64,000 nucleotides of DNA from Hyaloscypha bicolor E (lineage: Eukaryota > Ascomycota > Leotiomycetes > Helotiales > Hyaloscyphaceae). This document shows positions 35,232 to 45,956 of the stretch, piece by piece (positions within the stretch are counted from its first letter, which is position 1; every line of letters begins with the position of its first letter). The position numbers were made by a program, and so were the translations under genes. The notes below the pieces were generated by a model, which saw nothing but the letters and a program-made list of their open reading frames with translations, had not been told where the DNA came from and made no database searches. The stretch lies in NCBI RefSeq assembly GCF_002865645.1, contig NW_020194667.1:2317762-2381761 (forward strand). Direction: 5' to 3'.

Positions 35232-35739
35232 GGTCTTATAAGCCGTTCCACGCTCCTCTGATTCGATTAGGAATGGTCTTATACTTAAAGAGGGTCTTAA
35301 TACATCGATCCTACCAAAGTGACCTAGTTTGCTATCCTCTTTCCTAATTAAGCAAGAGGGCGAGGACGATGTGACTGCTGATTAAAGGGTTGATTCTAAC
35401 TAGCGGTTTGATGCTAATATGGAAGAAGAGCAAGATATCGAGTCTGATTTCGATGATGTAATTGACAGCGATACGGTCTCTGAGGACGAGACTATGTAGA
35501 AGTGCTTTTATTATTGCTCAAGCACTACGTTTCCTAGTAATTCTGTTTTCAATATACATGCCTAGTTTTAGGATGTGAGATATTGAACCAGGGCCTAAAG
35601 AGAGTGCTAAAAATTAAAGGTTGACAATACCGTGAACTATACGAACCGACCGACCACGTAGCTTAGTATTATTGAAGGATCATGGTCTTATATGAAGTGG
35701 GCCCCACAGCTAAATTCCTCGGGGAATGGTCTTGTATTA

Positions 35740-35740
<1 letters not shown>
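35232..35740 (+). mobile_element. Transposon remnant with paired terminal motifs
   Basis: The motif GGTCTTATA occurs as a pair about 43 bp apart at 35232 and 35275. It recurs as a pair about 44 bp apart at 35684 and 35728 (second copy GGTCTTGTA). Between them a plus-strand frame ending at about 35500 encodes a very acidic tail (IESDFDDVIDSDTVSEDET) like the C-termini of fungal DDE transposases, with stops upstream. I infer a heavily deleted element. Its class is not established. Confidence 0.45.

Positions 35741-35741
<1 letters not shown>

Positions 35742-35784
<43 letters not shown>
35742..35784. repeat. Poly-G tract (43 G)
   Basis: Forty-three consecutive G residues directly abut the right end of the transposon remnant. 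Such a length is unusual and prone to slippage and assembly error. Confidence 0.9.
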
Positions 35785-36663
35785 CTAATGCTATTGGGGT
35801 GGGCTTATAACCCAAATAATAAGGTAGAGCTGGGTCGAATGCTAAAATTTGTTAAGCCCATAACGACATAATCCGAGGATTAGAGTGGGAAGCATTAATC
35901 GTCAGCCGTCCAACGACCCAATTAAACTTTTTCCCTCCACAGTGTGAGAAGGAATTCCCCGATTTCCTCGCTGAGTTGGTCCCCTTGAAGCCATCAATTA
36001 GTCTCTTCTAACAAATGTCGCGCTATGCATGTGACAAGGTAAACCCAGTCTGATGTTTATCTCCCTACCAGGTAAATGGGGTATTTACAGCACCTTGTCT
36101 GCCAACACGTCGGGCAATCTCTGGCACCTATTCACGAAGAACATATAGAGAACAAATGACAGGAAACCATTAAGGGAGCTACAAGGTGGATTTTAGAAGA
36201 TATTTTTCGTGGGCCCTGGTCACCATATTCATAGCCACACCGATCCATTGCCCATCGTACCCAATTCGATTTGCCAGTGCCACAAATCGCACCCAAACTC
36301 CCTCAGCCTCCACAAACGCCCACCTCAACACCTATCCCATCGAGACACCTAACCGTGCGGACAAGTGGGGCATACAAGCATCGCAGCGGACACGAATTGG
36401 AAATTGAAGCACGTCGTATCAGTGACCGAGGCTCCAGTAGTGGTCGGCGCGTTGCAACAATCAAAAGTTTTGTAGAAATTGACGAAATACTGGTCGGGCG
36501 TGCCAGCACCGCCAGTAAACGTGCCAATGGCGTCCGAGAGTAATTGGTCTGTGATGACACATTGCAGCATCTGTACAGCTGAATAAGAGGTACTGAGTGG
36601 TGTCAAATCTAGTGGGTATTAGAGATATTTGAACTGAGGATCTGGATTTGGAGGGGGCGAGTC

Positions 36664-37223
36664 TTACGTTGGAGGGGAGACCACTACAGTGGTAGAAGTG
36701 ACTTTCTGCGTGTAGATCGAGGTCGGAGCCGTTGTTGTCATGGCAGTAACGCCAATGCATGAGCAGGCCGAAGAGTATCTGACGCTGCCAGAGCAAGCGG
36801 AAGCGTAGGCTGGGATTCTGGATGGAGCGGCGGTTTGCTGCCAAGGAACTATCATTCCCCTATCCCGTTTCTTCGTGACAACCAAGCACGTTACAGTGGC
36901 GGCTGTGGTTGTGGTAGTACTAATCTAGGAGATTAGCAGTGATTTGTCCCGGATGCATGACATGTACATGTGTGGCAGCTGGCGTGACCGTTGTCAAGAA
37001 GTAGGAGGAACAGTCTACAGTGGCACTTCTGGTCGTGAATGTTGAGGCGGTAATGGCTGCACAGCGTTAATATCGAGTCCCATGACCAAAAAAGTAGGTA
37101 GTAACATCTCAGGCAGTTGTCGTGCGGGCAGTCTCTAGCATCCCAGGCTGGAGCAGGATGAGGAACAGCTGCCGCAACACCTTGTAAGAAAAGAGTACAG
37201 GTGACTGGAATGGCGAAAATCAT
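36664..37223 (-). CDS. Small secreted Ser/Thr-rich, Cys-containing protein
   Basis: The start MIFAIPVTCTLFLQGVAAA is a signal peptide with cleavage likely near residue 19. Exons 37106-37223, 36968-37056 and 36664-36924 (introns 49 and 43 bp) join in phase to 155 aa. Motifs are DCPHDNCLR, TVDCSSYFLTTVTPA, YASACSGSVRYSSACSC, and a Thr-rich tail. This type is common among secreted or wall-associated fungal proteins of unknown function. The last codons overlap a GTAAGA donor. A third intron would lead to a further Cys-rich frame (36349-36606, ending CPTCPHG), but the phases disagree by one base, so the 3' end is uncertain. Confidence 0.6.
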
Positions 37224-38496
37224 GGCGACTGATGGAGTTGATAATATCTGTTTAAGATTCGAGAGATTGGAGAAAGGCGGCAGATGTTCTCAAAGTGCGG
37301 TAAAGATCGACGGGAAATTTTCACTCTCTGATGGCTGTTTATATCAGTATCAACAGGGACACCGCAACACTCTGTGATGACCCAGGGGTCGAGGCTACAT
37401 GGTTGACAGCTGGGAAGGGCTTCAAAGGAAAGGATCACTTACAATCACGACCATACCTTGAGACGATTGGATCAGAGGCGAAGTCGCCTGAAAACTAATA
37501 GCTGAATGTGACCGCGACCAGAAACTTCCAATGACCTTACGAGCTCAAAGCATATGCGGACCTAGGGTAGCATCGGCGGCTTCAAAACAGCACCTGGAAA
37601 ACAATAGCTTAGTGCGAAGAACGAACCCCTTCGTGCAGCGTGGGTTAATAATATTCCACCTTGCGAATGTTTCGCCTTGGTCGAAGCTGAAAGGGCGATA
37701 AGCAGCACACCTTGCAGTTATCCTCCCTGCTCTTGTGGGTCCTGCATGCGGATACAGTTGGGACAAAGTTGTACAGTGAGGCGATATGCAGCACGGTCTA
37801 AAGCTACCGACGATGCTACCTGAGCACAACAATTTTCAAACACGACGCAAACCACGCCGTAATTTGAAATCCTGCGTGTGAAAAGAACAAAATTCAAGGC
37901 GTCTCATTAAACTGGACACTCTAGTTGACTCAAAGAAGAATTGGCTGTGCATACATAACACGAATATTGCTACCCCCTTTCGCTCACTTACTGATATGGC
38001 TTGGCCGAACCCGCCGCTTACCCGAACTTTCATCCCATCTCAGCTTTTGAGCTCCTGGAATTGGTGCCGGGTTTTGAAAGAAAATAAATAAAAAAGGAAA
38101 AAGAAGGACCACTGGCCGAGAGGAGAAGGACAGGACGAGGTAAACAGAGTGGTGTTGAAGAATCAGAGTCACGTGCGGAACTGCTGTTCTTGACTGCCGG
38201 TATGTCAAACCAAGGGCAATGTCTCGCCAGTACTTCCTGCTCTGGCATCTAGATGGTTGCTATATCAGTGCAGGAGTTCGAAGAGCGGTTTAGCGAGTCC
38301 CCAGGCGAGGGTGCCGATTTAAACATCGCGGGGCATATTGCCAGCCGGCACATATGTATTGTTCAAAGAGAGCAGAAAATGCCGTTAAAAATTGCGTTTA
38401 TTGCCTCCGGGTCGTCTAGGAATGAAAGCAGTGGGTAGAAAATATAAAATCCGACACTGTAAACGCCTGCACTTGCCACTAATTCAACTCATCCAC
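37224..38496. other. Intergenic, no gene recognised
   Basis: No supported gene. Short motif-free frames only. Confidence 0.4.
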
Positions 38497-40662
38497 TCAC
38501 ACGCCAACACGACTCTCATGCCGAGACCTCTCCACCCGGATACCATGATCCTCCTCTTCCAACATGCTCTCCCTATCACCTGGCAATTGAATGGCTTTGT
38601 CGATCGCCACTGGTAATCCTCGATGCCGACCCCGCAACATCAGCGCACAAAGCACCAGCTTCCCAGAAGCATGCCATGCACCGCAGAAGCTGTAAGCCTG
38701 ATTCGGCAAACCGATACTGAGTCCCACGCAGCCATATGCTGACACAACCTCGAAGATGATGCTGAAGATGGAGTAAGTTATCGGGTCCTTCTCGTAGCTG
38801 TCCGTCTCGATCCAGATAATGAGTATCATGCAGGCAATGACAAACCAGAGGTCATGACCAAGTTGCCTCTGAATCTGTGTCCGGACGAAGTACATTCTCA
38901 TTTTGCGGACAGAGTTGGGAGTGCGGAATTCTTGTTCTCGTTGGTCCTCCTTGATGTCCTGAGCATAAATGCCCAGAGACCTCTCCTCGTAAACATTGGA
39001 ATTGCGCATGGTGATGACCACTGGGAAAGCGGAAATATACATCATCATGATATATAATGCCTGTAGACCAACCGCCAACGAGCCGATGGGGATGATGGCA
39101 AAGCGACTTGATCGGACAGCCAAGGATTGAAACAATCCATCGAGAAGACGGTATCCGATTGGAATGGCTGTTACCAGAGGGTTGTTGCGATTTAGTATTT
39201 CGAAGCCCGTCCAGTCGATTGCATTGAAAATGGCGAGAATGAAGAATAGCCACCAGGTTTGTGCGGAGGGAAAGAGGTTGGTGTAGACTCGTCGTGGGTA
39301 TCTCAGGACAAAGTCGATGGTTTCTCGCCAAGACCTATATTGATCGTTGTTCGGAAGAAGGTAGAGTGTTGTCCTGAGGATTGATCGTAAAAGGACTGGA
39401 TATCTGCGGTCATTAGCTGAGTCATATGAGTTGAGCCAAATTGGATGATGTACGCGGTATTTCCAGCCAGCATCAAGATGCCCATTACAGACAGGAAGAA
39501 AACGGATCTTTGGAACGGAATCTGGATGCAATCAGCGGGCAGTATGAGCAAGGATATGATGAAACTTACTACACTGGCGTCCAACAACGACATCCCGACA
39601 TTATTGAAGCTAGCAATAGCATAGAATGTTCCTGCCCACCTGTAAAGTGTCAGAAGGATTCACGAGGGAAGTGGAGAGTACGTACCAGGGATTGACGGCG
39701 TTGGCAGCTGCAGCACTCTGTCCTTTACAGGACATATATGTACCAAGAGCAATGCATCCAAACAGCTGCCAGGCGACGATGTAAATGGGCACCACATAGC
39801 TGAGGAGTCGCACGGCTTGGTATTCAACACATCGAATGTGCTCCCTTTCTTCGAATGACAGACTGTGAAATTGTGCGTTCCTGTCGACGGTGCCACGCCT
39901 GAGATGTCTGCTCTCTTTGGGCCATAAGGGACTGGAGAAACATCTCGGATCTTGTGCTCCGTTCGAAGATCGAAGTGTGTCATCGTAGTGGTCATGTGTG
40001 GATTGTGTTGGACTGATTTTATCCTCCGCTTTGCTACCCATCGATGTGAGGCTCGGGTCAATTCGAAGACGGTAGTTGTGTGAACTATCTGAGGATTGTG
40101 AGTCAACGTTCAGTGCGTAGAAGGGGAACGTACTCGATGCGCAGTGAAGGGTTTGCCTCGGATGCATTGCAGACTCCGAGTTGGCAGCGAAAGAAGACTG
40201 CCAGGTAACCGGTTGCACGCCTGTAGAAGAACTGGTCTTCTTTTTGCTCTGCTTATCCTCTGCAACTTTTCTGAATCTCGTATGGAAAGCATGCTTTCGA
40301 ACGTGGACCACGAAGGCGCTGACGAAGATTGGGTTCCCGAGGATGATATGAACGAAGATTATGCACTGTTGGAAAGTGTTCAGGCTGCTGAGATTGACAG
40401 TATTTAACCCAGCTTGGGTCGTTGCGGCAACGATCAGAAACAGGGAATCAACGTATGAGACATAGCCACGAGGAGTCGACAAGTGCCAGAAGATGATGGA
40501 TGATACCATGCAGGTTGTGATGATGTAGGCCCAGTGAAGTAGGAGGAAGGTTGGTCGAGGCAGATATCGTCTAAGTCGATGGAGAAGATTTCGAGGGATT
40601 GTAGGTCTGAAAGCCTTCAAGATGGTCGCTGCGCGTGTATATGCGGTGGATGTATTGGGCAT
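38497..40662 (-). CDS. TRK-family potassium transporter
   Basis: Four exons (39686-40662, 39570-39639, 39454-39521, 38497-39403; introns 46, 48, 50 bp) give 673 aa. The SKT/TRK fold is visible as four membrane-pore-membrane repeats. Pore segments are TQAGLNTVNL, FNNVGMSLLD, FNAIDWTGFEILN, and VSAYGCVGLSIG, each with the filter Gly. A cytosolic loop of about 150 polar residues (about 150-300) follows the first repeat, as in fungal TRKs, but is much shorter than in yeast Trk1. Role: high-affinity potassium uptake at the plasma membrane. An in-frame ATG at 40767 would add 35 residues. I prefer 40662 because the conserved cytosolic N-terminus starts soon after it. Confidence 0.88.
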
Positions 40663-41371
40663 CTTTGCATTCAGGACGCCCGGAAGAGAGGTCGGAGGGC
40701 GCGAGACATTTGAGGGAGGAAGAGGCTCGAGGAAGAGGATTTGAAGAAGCAGAAACAAGATCGACACATCTCAGATGACATGGTTTGTGTATCTTGCAAT
40801 GGAAGGAAGGAGCCTGGGAACATCATCGAGGAATCGGAAGTCACGATCGACCCCCACGACGTACTTGAGTAACATCATGTAACTCGCCCTGGATCATATG
40901 GTGACAATGGTTGATACCATATGTAAGGAATATAAGACCAAAACAGTCGAAACAAAGCTTCCGCTCGAGGTTATCGCGTTTTCTTCAGCCGCTTGGCAGC
41001 AGGAGAGTAACCTCTTCACTCTCCCACATCTTTCACACTTGCTGAGCCCAGGGACAGGCCCGTCACTAACTGTACCGAGACCGAGAAGCAGGAACATGTA
41101 GGAACATGGAAACTTACTATGATTTGTAGCATGACCTTTGCTGTTGAAACGTTGATGGTGGAACAGAGCGGCGGAGGAGAGAAGTTGGGAAGATGCAGCC
41201 TCAGTCGACAGGTCATCTCGGCTAGCCCGCCCGGCCAGCCCAGCTCACATTCTAACCGAAAGCTCCTCGAAACACAAAAAAAAATCAACGCCCAATCCCC
41301 CCCCCCTCTTTCCTGCGAGTTAAAAAAAAAAGATAAAGGTTTGCATTAGGTAGCAAACGCAAAAGACAAAA
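40663..41371. other. Intergenic between TRK gene and tRNA
   Basis: No gene is seen. Poly-A, poly-C and A-rich stretches lie near 41275-41335. Confidence 0.4.
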
Positions 41372-41471
41372 CGTCGCGAGCAGGATTTGAACCTACGCGG
41401 CCGAAACCATATGATATCTATTGTCTCAGAGGAGAGTTCGAGTCATACCCATTACTACAAATGTTAGTGAC
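41372..41471 (-). tRNA. tRNA-Ser(CGA)-like gene with intron, partly decayed
   Basis: The 3' half is tRNA-Ser-like. The T-arm GTAGG-TTCAAAT-CCTGC is fully paired, followed by TCGCGAC and discriminator G. The anticodon stem TATGA/TCATA encloses CTCGAA, giving anticodon CGA, and an intron-like insert follows position 37, as in fungal tRNA-Ser(CGA). The 5' half is degraded. The acceptor strand GTCACTA mispairs at two of seven positions, and the D-arm/A-box (ATTTGTAGTAATGG) departs strongly from the GGCCGAGTGGTTAAGG type. The B box (GGTTCAAATCC) is intact. It is either a pseudo-tRNA or a divergent gene. Confidence 0.6.
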
Positions 41472-41784
41472 GGTGCTTTGTGGAAGGGTGGGTGTAACAT
41501 ACACCACTCTGGCATCGCGACGGAGTTTATCAAAATTTAGTCTTATTTGAATACATACAGCTTGAAACCTAATCTGCCAGCTCTAAAACGGCACAACCTC
41601 GGGAGTGAGGCATGAACCCTGTGGATTTTTTGGTGATGTCTTTCATCTGAACTCTGAAGCTTTGCAACAGCATTCAGCATTGAGTTTGCACAAAAATTGC
41701 GATTCAGCACAACGACATGCGATTACCATAACATCCTCCACACCTTCAGTCCCACTGCTCGCTACATCTGATCACTCTGCAAGG

Positions 41785-42483
41785 ATGTCGCAATCAACCC
41801 CCCAGGCTCCATCACAGCCTCCTGCTCCATTTGACCGCGCCAAACTTGTGCGTCCTCTAACCTCCACCATCCTCCCTTCACCTAACACTCTGCAGATACA
41901 CAACGTCTCCCTCGGCGCCTTAATAGCCTGCCCAATAATCATCCTCCTCCCACCGCGAAAACTAGACATCTACACGCTCGCCCTCCTGTCCGGGACGTTC
42001 GCGGGCGGCAACCAGCTCTCAAAAGAATACACGGGAACGTCTATGTTGCAGCGCTTTGGGAATCGGCTTGAGAGTGTGAGTGGGAGAGAATTACCGCCGA
42101 AGGCACAGGAGATGCAGATTAGGTTAAGGGAGGAGAAGGTTCGTCGGGAGGAGGCCCTAGCAGGTGGCAGGGGCATTGGGGGGATGAGGAGGAAGGGAGA
42201 GGAGTTGGCGGAGCGGGTTAGGGTAGAGAAGGAGCAGAAGCAGACGGAGGACAGGAGTTTGTTGGGGAAGGTTTGGATGGGGAATGAGGGTGAAGATTGG
42301 AAGGAGAAGAGGGAGAAGCGGGAGAAGGAGGCGCTGGAGGAGGGCAAGGGGTACGGAGGCTTGATTATGGACCAGATTTGGGACGTGTGGAATTGGGGGC
42401 GTGATAAGACGGAGGAGATTAAGGAGAAAGATGAGAAGGTTGTTGAGGAGAGGAAGGCGGAGAAGGCAGGGGGAAAGAAATGA
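41785..42483 (+). CDS. Conserved fungal small membrane protein
   Basis: A single exon encodes 232 aa from the ATG at 41785. The N-terminal 35 residues are Pro/Gln-rich. Residues about 45-85 carry two hydrophobic segments around PPRKLD (LGALIACPIIILL and YTLALLSGTFAGGNQ). The remaining two thirds are highly charged Glu/Lys/Arg helix, with GLIMDQIWDVWNWGRDK near the end. Similar fungal proteins are sometimes labelled rhomboid-family membrane proteins, but I see no catalytic Ser/His rhomboid motifs, so I leave the function open. The frame is open upstream to 41605 but nothing there looks conserved. Confidence 0.65.
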   Translation: MSQSTPQAPSQPPAPFDRAKLVRPLTSTILPSPNTLQIHNVSLGALIACPIIILLPPRKLDIYTLALLSGTFAGGNQLSKEYTGTSMLQRFGNRLESVSGRELPPKAQEMQIRLREEKVRREEALAGGRGIGGMRRKGEELAERVRVEKEQKQTEDRSLLGKVWMGNEGEDWKEKREKREKEALEEGKGYGGLIMDQIWDVWNWGRDKTEEIKEKDEKVVEERKAEKAGGKK

Positions 42484-43416
42484 GCAAGATAGCTGGGATA
42501 TATTCTGGAACGACGCCGGCACACACTCTCACGGGTAATATGATGGCTACATGGGATGGTCAGGCAGACAGAGTGCGGTCGGGACTCTGAAAGCTGGTGT
42601 GTGATAGGTTAATTTGGGCTATAATGTTTATATGCATTGCGTGGAGTTCGGGTCAACATGCATCGGTGTCGGAATACGGTTGATTGGACTGTTCTCTACT
42701 TGTACAGTAAATTCACGTGCAAGAGGATTTAAGATCACAATGCACAAAATACTCTCCTCACAACCTACATAAACCCCTTGATTCTCGTCTTGGACTCGCC
42801 GCACAAGCGAACTGTCAAGAATTTGCAGCACCATCCCCCGCCCACCCCTCCCTCGGATATATAGTTAATTCATATGGCGGCTTACGCAAATTGTTTCTTG
42901 ATCTGGGGTTATCGGATTTCAAGATGTGGAGAAGGTTTGGAAGAAGGGACCAAGAGCGTTTTGGTTGCGGAAACACCAGGGAACCCAGCTAGCTCCAACC
43001 CCAGATGCACATGAGGCCGTCTATTTCGTCATTTTAAACGGTGGTTCAGGAGTTGAAAGCGTCTGGTTGTGGTTCTTTAGTGAAGGAAGAATTGATGAGT
43101 GCGAGAGGCGTTTAGACGGGTGGGAGGGGTGTTGCATTTGGAGAAAAGTCCTTATTTTAGTCCATGTAGCTGCAAGCAAGAGAGTGGAGCTATATATTGG
43201 AAAGGCGGAAAGATTGAACTTGCGGATGTTTGCAAAGAGGAGAGAAGAAAGAGTCTTCGAAAACGGTATCTTTGTCCGCATCTGGCTAGCGCGCAGCCTT
43301 CCCCGCCAAAATTCCCCAGCCTCGCGGCAAAAAGTTCCCTGCAAAATATTTTTCTCGAAATCACCTTCAACACCACAACCTCGACCACCACTCTTCCACC
43401 TTCCGCTATTTCTACC
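42484..43416. other. Intergenic, no gene recognised
   Basis: Overlapping short frames near 43020-43400 on both strands are likely the promoter and 5' UTR of the next gene. No motif was recognised. Confidence 0.4.
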
Positions 43417-44852
43417 ATGGGGAAAGGCAAAGGCAAGAAAGGTCGGCACGAAGCCAAGCTCGCCGCCAAAAAAGCCGCCGAAGTCCCCAAAATCCCCGGC
43501 GCACCACGGCCCGCGAATCCGGTCAAGAAAGCGAAGAAGCTGCTCTCACGCGAGAAGAAATCCGCAATCAACACCAATCCCCCTGGACCTGAAAAATTCC
43601 CCATTCCTATGGGGCGCCCGAAGCCATTTACGAAGAGCCCGCAGCATGCGAAGTGGCCGGCGCTGTTTAAGAAGCACTTGGGGCTCATCGAGTCGCATAT
43701 CCGGGCTCTGGATCGCGTGATGCAGAGCATGAAGAGTGAGATGGGGCAGATGCCGGAAAAGGAGCGGATGGAGTGGGAGCTGGGCGAGAGGGGCAATTGG
43801 AGGGCGATTTGTGAGATGATGGATAGGGCGAGGGGGGTGCTTGCTGATGCGCGGAAGGCAGCGCAGGGGATTGTGAGTTCTTGGTTTCATGAACGGTTAT
43901 GATGTGTTGCTAACCCGATCTGCAGCTACCTGCGAAGTCATTGAAGGATAAGAAGGGACTTGGTGTCACAGGCACGAATTTCGAACCACTGGGGCCGAAG
44001 CTCGCGGAGAGGGCAGCTGAGCTGGGCTACACGAAGAGGGGGAAGCTAGGGAGGGACCCTGATGCTGTCAGCTCAGACAGTGATGGCGATACCGAGATGA
44101 GCGATTCCTCTCTTTCGAGCGACGACGACGATGCGGTTGTGGAGGGCGCGGATTTCGTTCCGCTGAATATTGGCCAAAAGGTACCCCGATTCCCGATTGT
44201 GGAGGATTCGGGCGAGGACAAGAAGAATGAGACGGCTGCGAATGGAGTTGAGCCAAACCCATACTTTGTCGTTGATACCAATCCTACGCCCGTTGTTTTG
44301 AATGTCAATGGCGTTGGGAAGGAGAGCAAGAAACGAGCAAAGGAAGAAGACGGCGAGGGAAAGAAATCAAAGAAGGCAAAAAAGGAGAAGGATACCGCTC
44401 CCGAAGCTAGACTTGAACCTGCCGAGCCAGAAGTCGACTTTGCCGCACTGGAAGCCAAGTTGCAAGCCGAAGTTGAAGAAGCAGAAGCGGCCAAGGCACA
44501 AGCTGCTGAGTCATCCGAGGACAAGAAATCGAAAAAGAAGCGGAGGCGTAGCAGTGATGGCACGGGGGGAGTAGTTGAGAAGAAGAAAGCCAAGAAGGAC
44601 AAGTCAAAAAAGGTTGAAGATGCGCCTGCCAATAGCGCCCCCGAGCCCTCCCTGACCGCAGAGGAGACAGCTGCTAAAGAGAGTGGAAAGAAGCGAAGAC
44701 TCTCCGAGACGGCGTTTGGCGTTGAAGTCGTAGAGAAGAAGGTCAAGAAGGAGAGCAAAGAAAAGAAGCGGAAGGTCGATGCTGATGGAGCTGATGTCGA
44801 CGACGGCAAGAAGAAAAAGCGGAAGCATAAAGTTGGCTCTGATTCCGAGTAG
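43417..44852 (+). CDS. Lys-rich nucleolar-type protein
   Basis: Exons 43417-43872 and 43926-44852 (53 bp intron) give 460 aa. The protein begins MGKGKGKKGRHEAKLAAKKA. A helical, likely folded region at about 70-150 (AKWPALFKKHLGLIESHIRA, then ERMEWELGERGNWRAICEMM) is the part most likely conserved. A second segment NFEPLGPKLAERAAELGYTK follows. The remainder is a disordered acidic/basic tail with many KKxKK runs ending RKHKVGSDSE. Composition predicts a nucleolar protein, perhaps in ribosome biogenesis; no specific family could be assigned. Confidence 0.75.
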
Positions 44853-45956
44853 GCGGGGGGTGGCTTGTACAGACTTGATTGCTTTACGATACCATGGTTT
44901 TTCATCTGTTGGCTGGACGGAGTGGCATTGCTGGTGTATAAAAATTAGAAGTGCTTCTCTTCCACTTGCTTCCGCTCGATTGTGTTGATGTAGGAGGGTG
45001 CCATTGCCCTGCGTACATCCCACCAAAACTGACCCCAACTACCCACGCTTCCCTTATTAATTTATAAGGAAAATGAGGCTAATTCGACTAACTACTCTAT
45101 AATATGCTCCCTAGAGTTTTCCAAGAGATATAATCTTATTTAGAGGGTAGCTATGGTGGGTTCTTCGCTAGGTGTAGGCTGAGCAAAGGATCGCGCTCTT
45201 CAAGCTGGGGATGATAATCAGTCTTAGAGCTATGAATGCCCGCCCTCTCCAGCAAGAGGGCATACAAAGAATTCGAGTTCTAGGAGCAGGAGTCATCAGA
45301 GGTGGCCTGCAAGCCGCAAGTACATCTGGCCTATCTCCTGTCAGGTGTTTGTGATTTCGCTTTTTTTCTCCTTCTTTGCCTTTGTCGTTCCCAACTGTTT
45401 ATACAAAAAGCTAGTAATTCTCGGCACTGAACAATCTGGATTGTTGGTTTTCGAATAAACGTAAAGAAATTGTAACTTGTCAAGTGATGTGGAGAAATGA
45501 TAATTACTGCACACGAACATGAGATCAAAATCCCTTAATACAAGGCTCGTTATGACTCGAGAAAATGGACAAAAATAACAGACTCAGGAAAAAAGATCTC
45601 CTATCCCTCGAGCCCCGGTTTTCCGTCGTGCTAGGCTAATCCGGCAATTTTTGTGGGAATGAAGCTCTCCAGCGTCTCCCTAAACCTCTTATCCTACCAT
45701 CCGCTCCTCTTTCTTTTTTCAGCCTCTCCACTCAAATCCATTCCGTCAGATTTGCCCAACTCTCTACCCAGGGGGTCCAACTTGAATGGATGGAATTGAG
45801 AGTCTGTTTCAGACTCTCTGCATTGTTCTAAAGCATGATTGATGAGGAGAGGTTTCCCAGCTATGCATCGGTAAGTGCTAGTCAGATTCAATTACAAGAC
45901 CGAAGGAAGAGGTGCTCGCGTTAGCTTATTTATGTAGAAACAACTTTAACCTCCAT
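44853..45956. other. Intergenic, no gene recognised
   Basis: No supported gene. An AT-rich stretch near 45050-45150 may be an old repeat. Confidence 0.4.

Larger units (their letters stand above)
34814..36663. other. Transposon-relic interval without intact genes
   Basis: Between the VOC gene and the small secreted protein I see only a transposon remnant (35232-35740), a long poly-G run and motif-free short frames. A minus-strand frame at 36349-36606 is discussed with the secreted protein. Confidence 0.45.

Noticed and set aside
44027..44905. 292-codon minus-strand Ser/Phe-rich frame
   Set aside because: It is the antisense reading of Lys/Glu-rich codons of the nucleolar-type protein.
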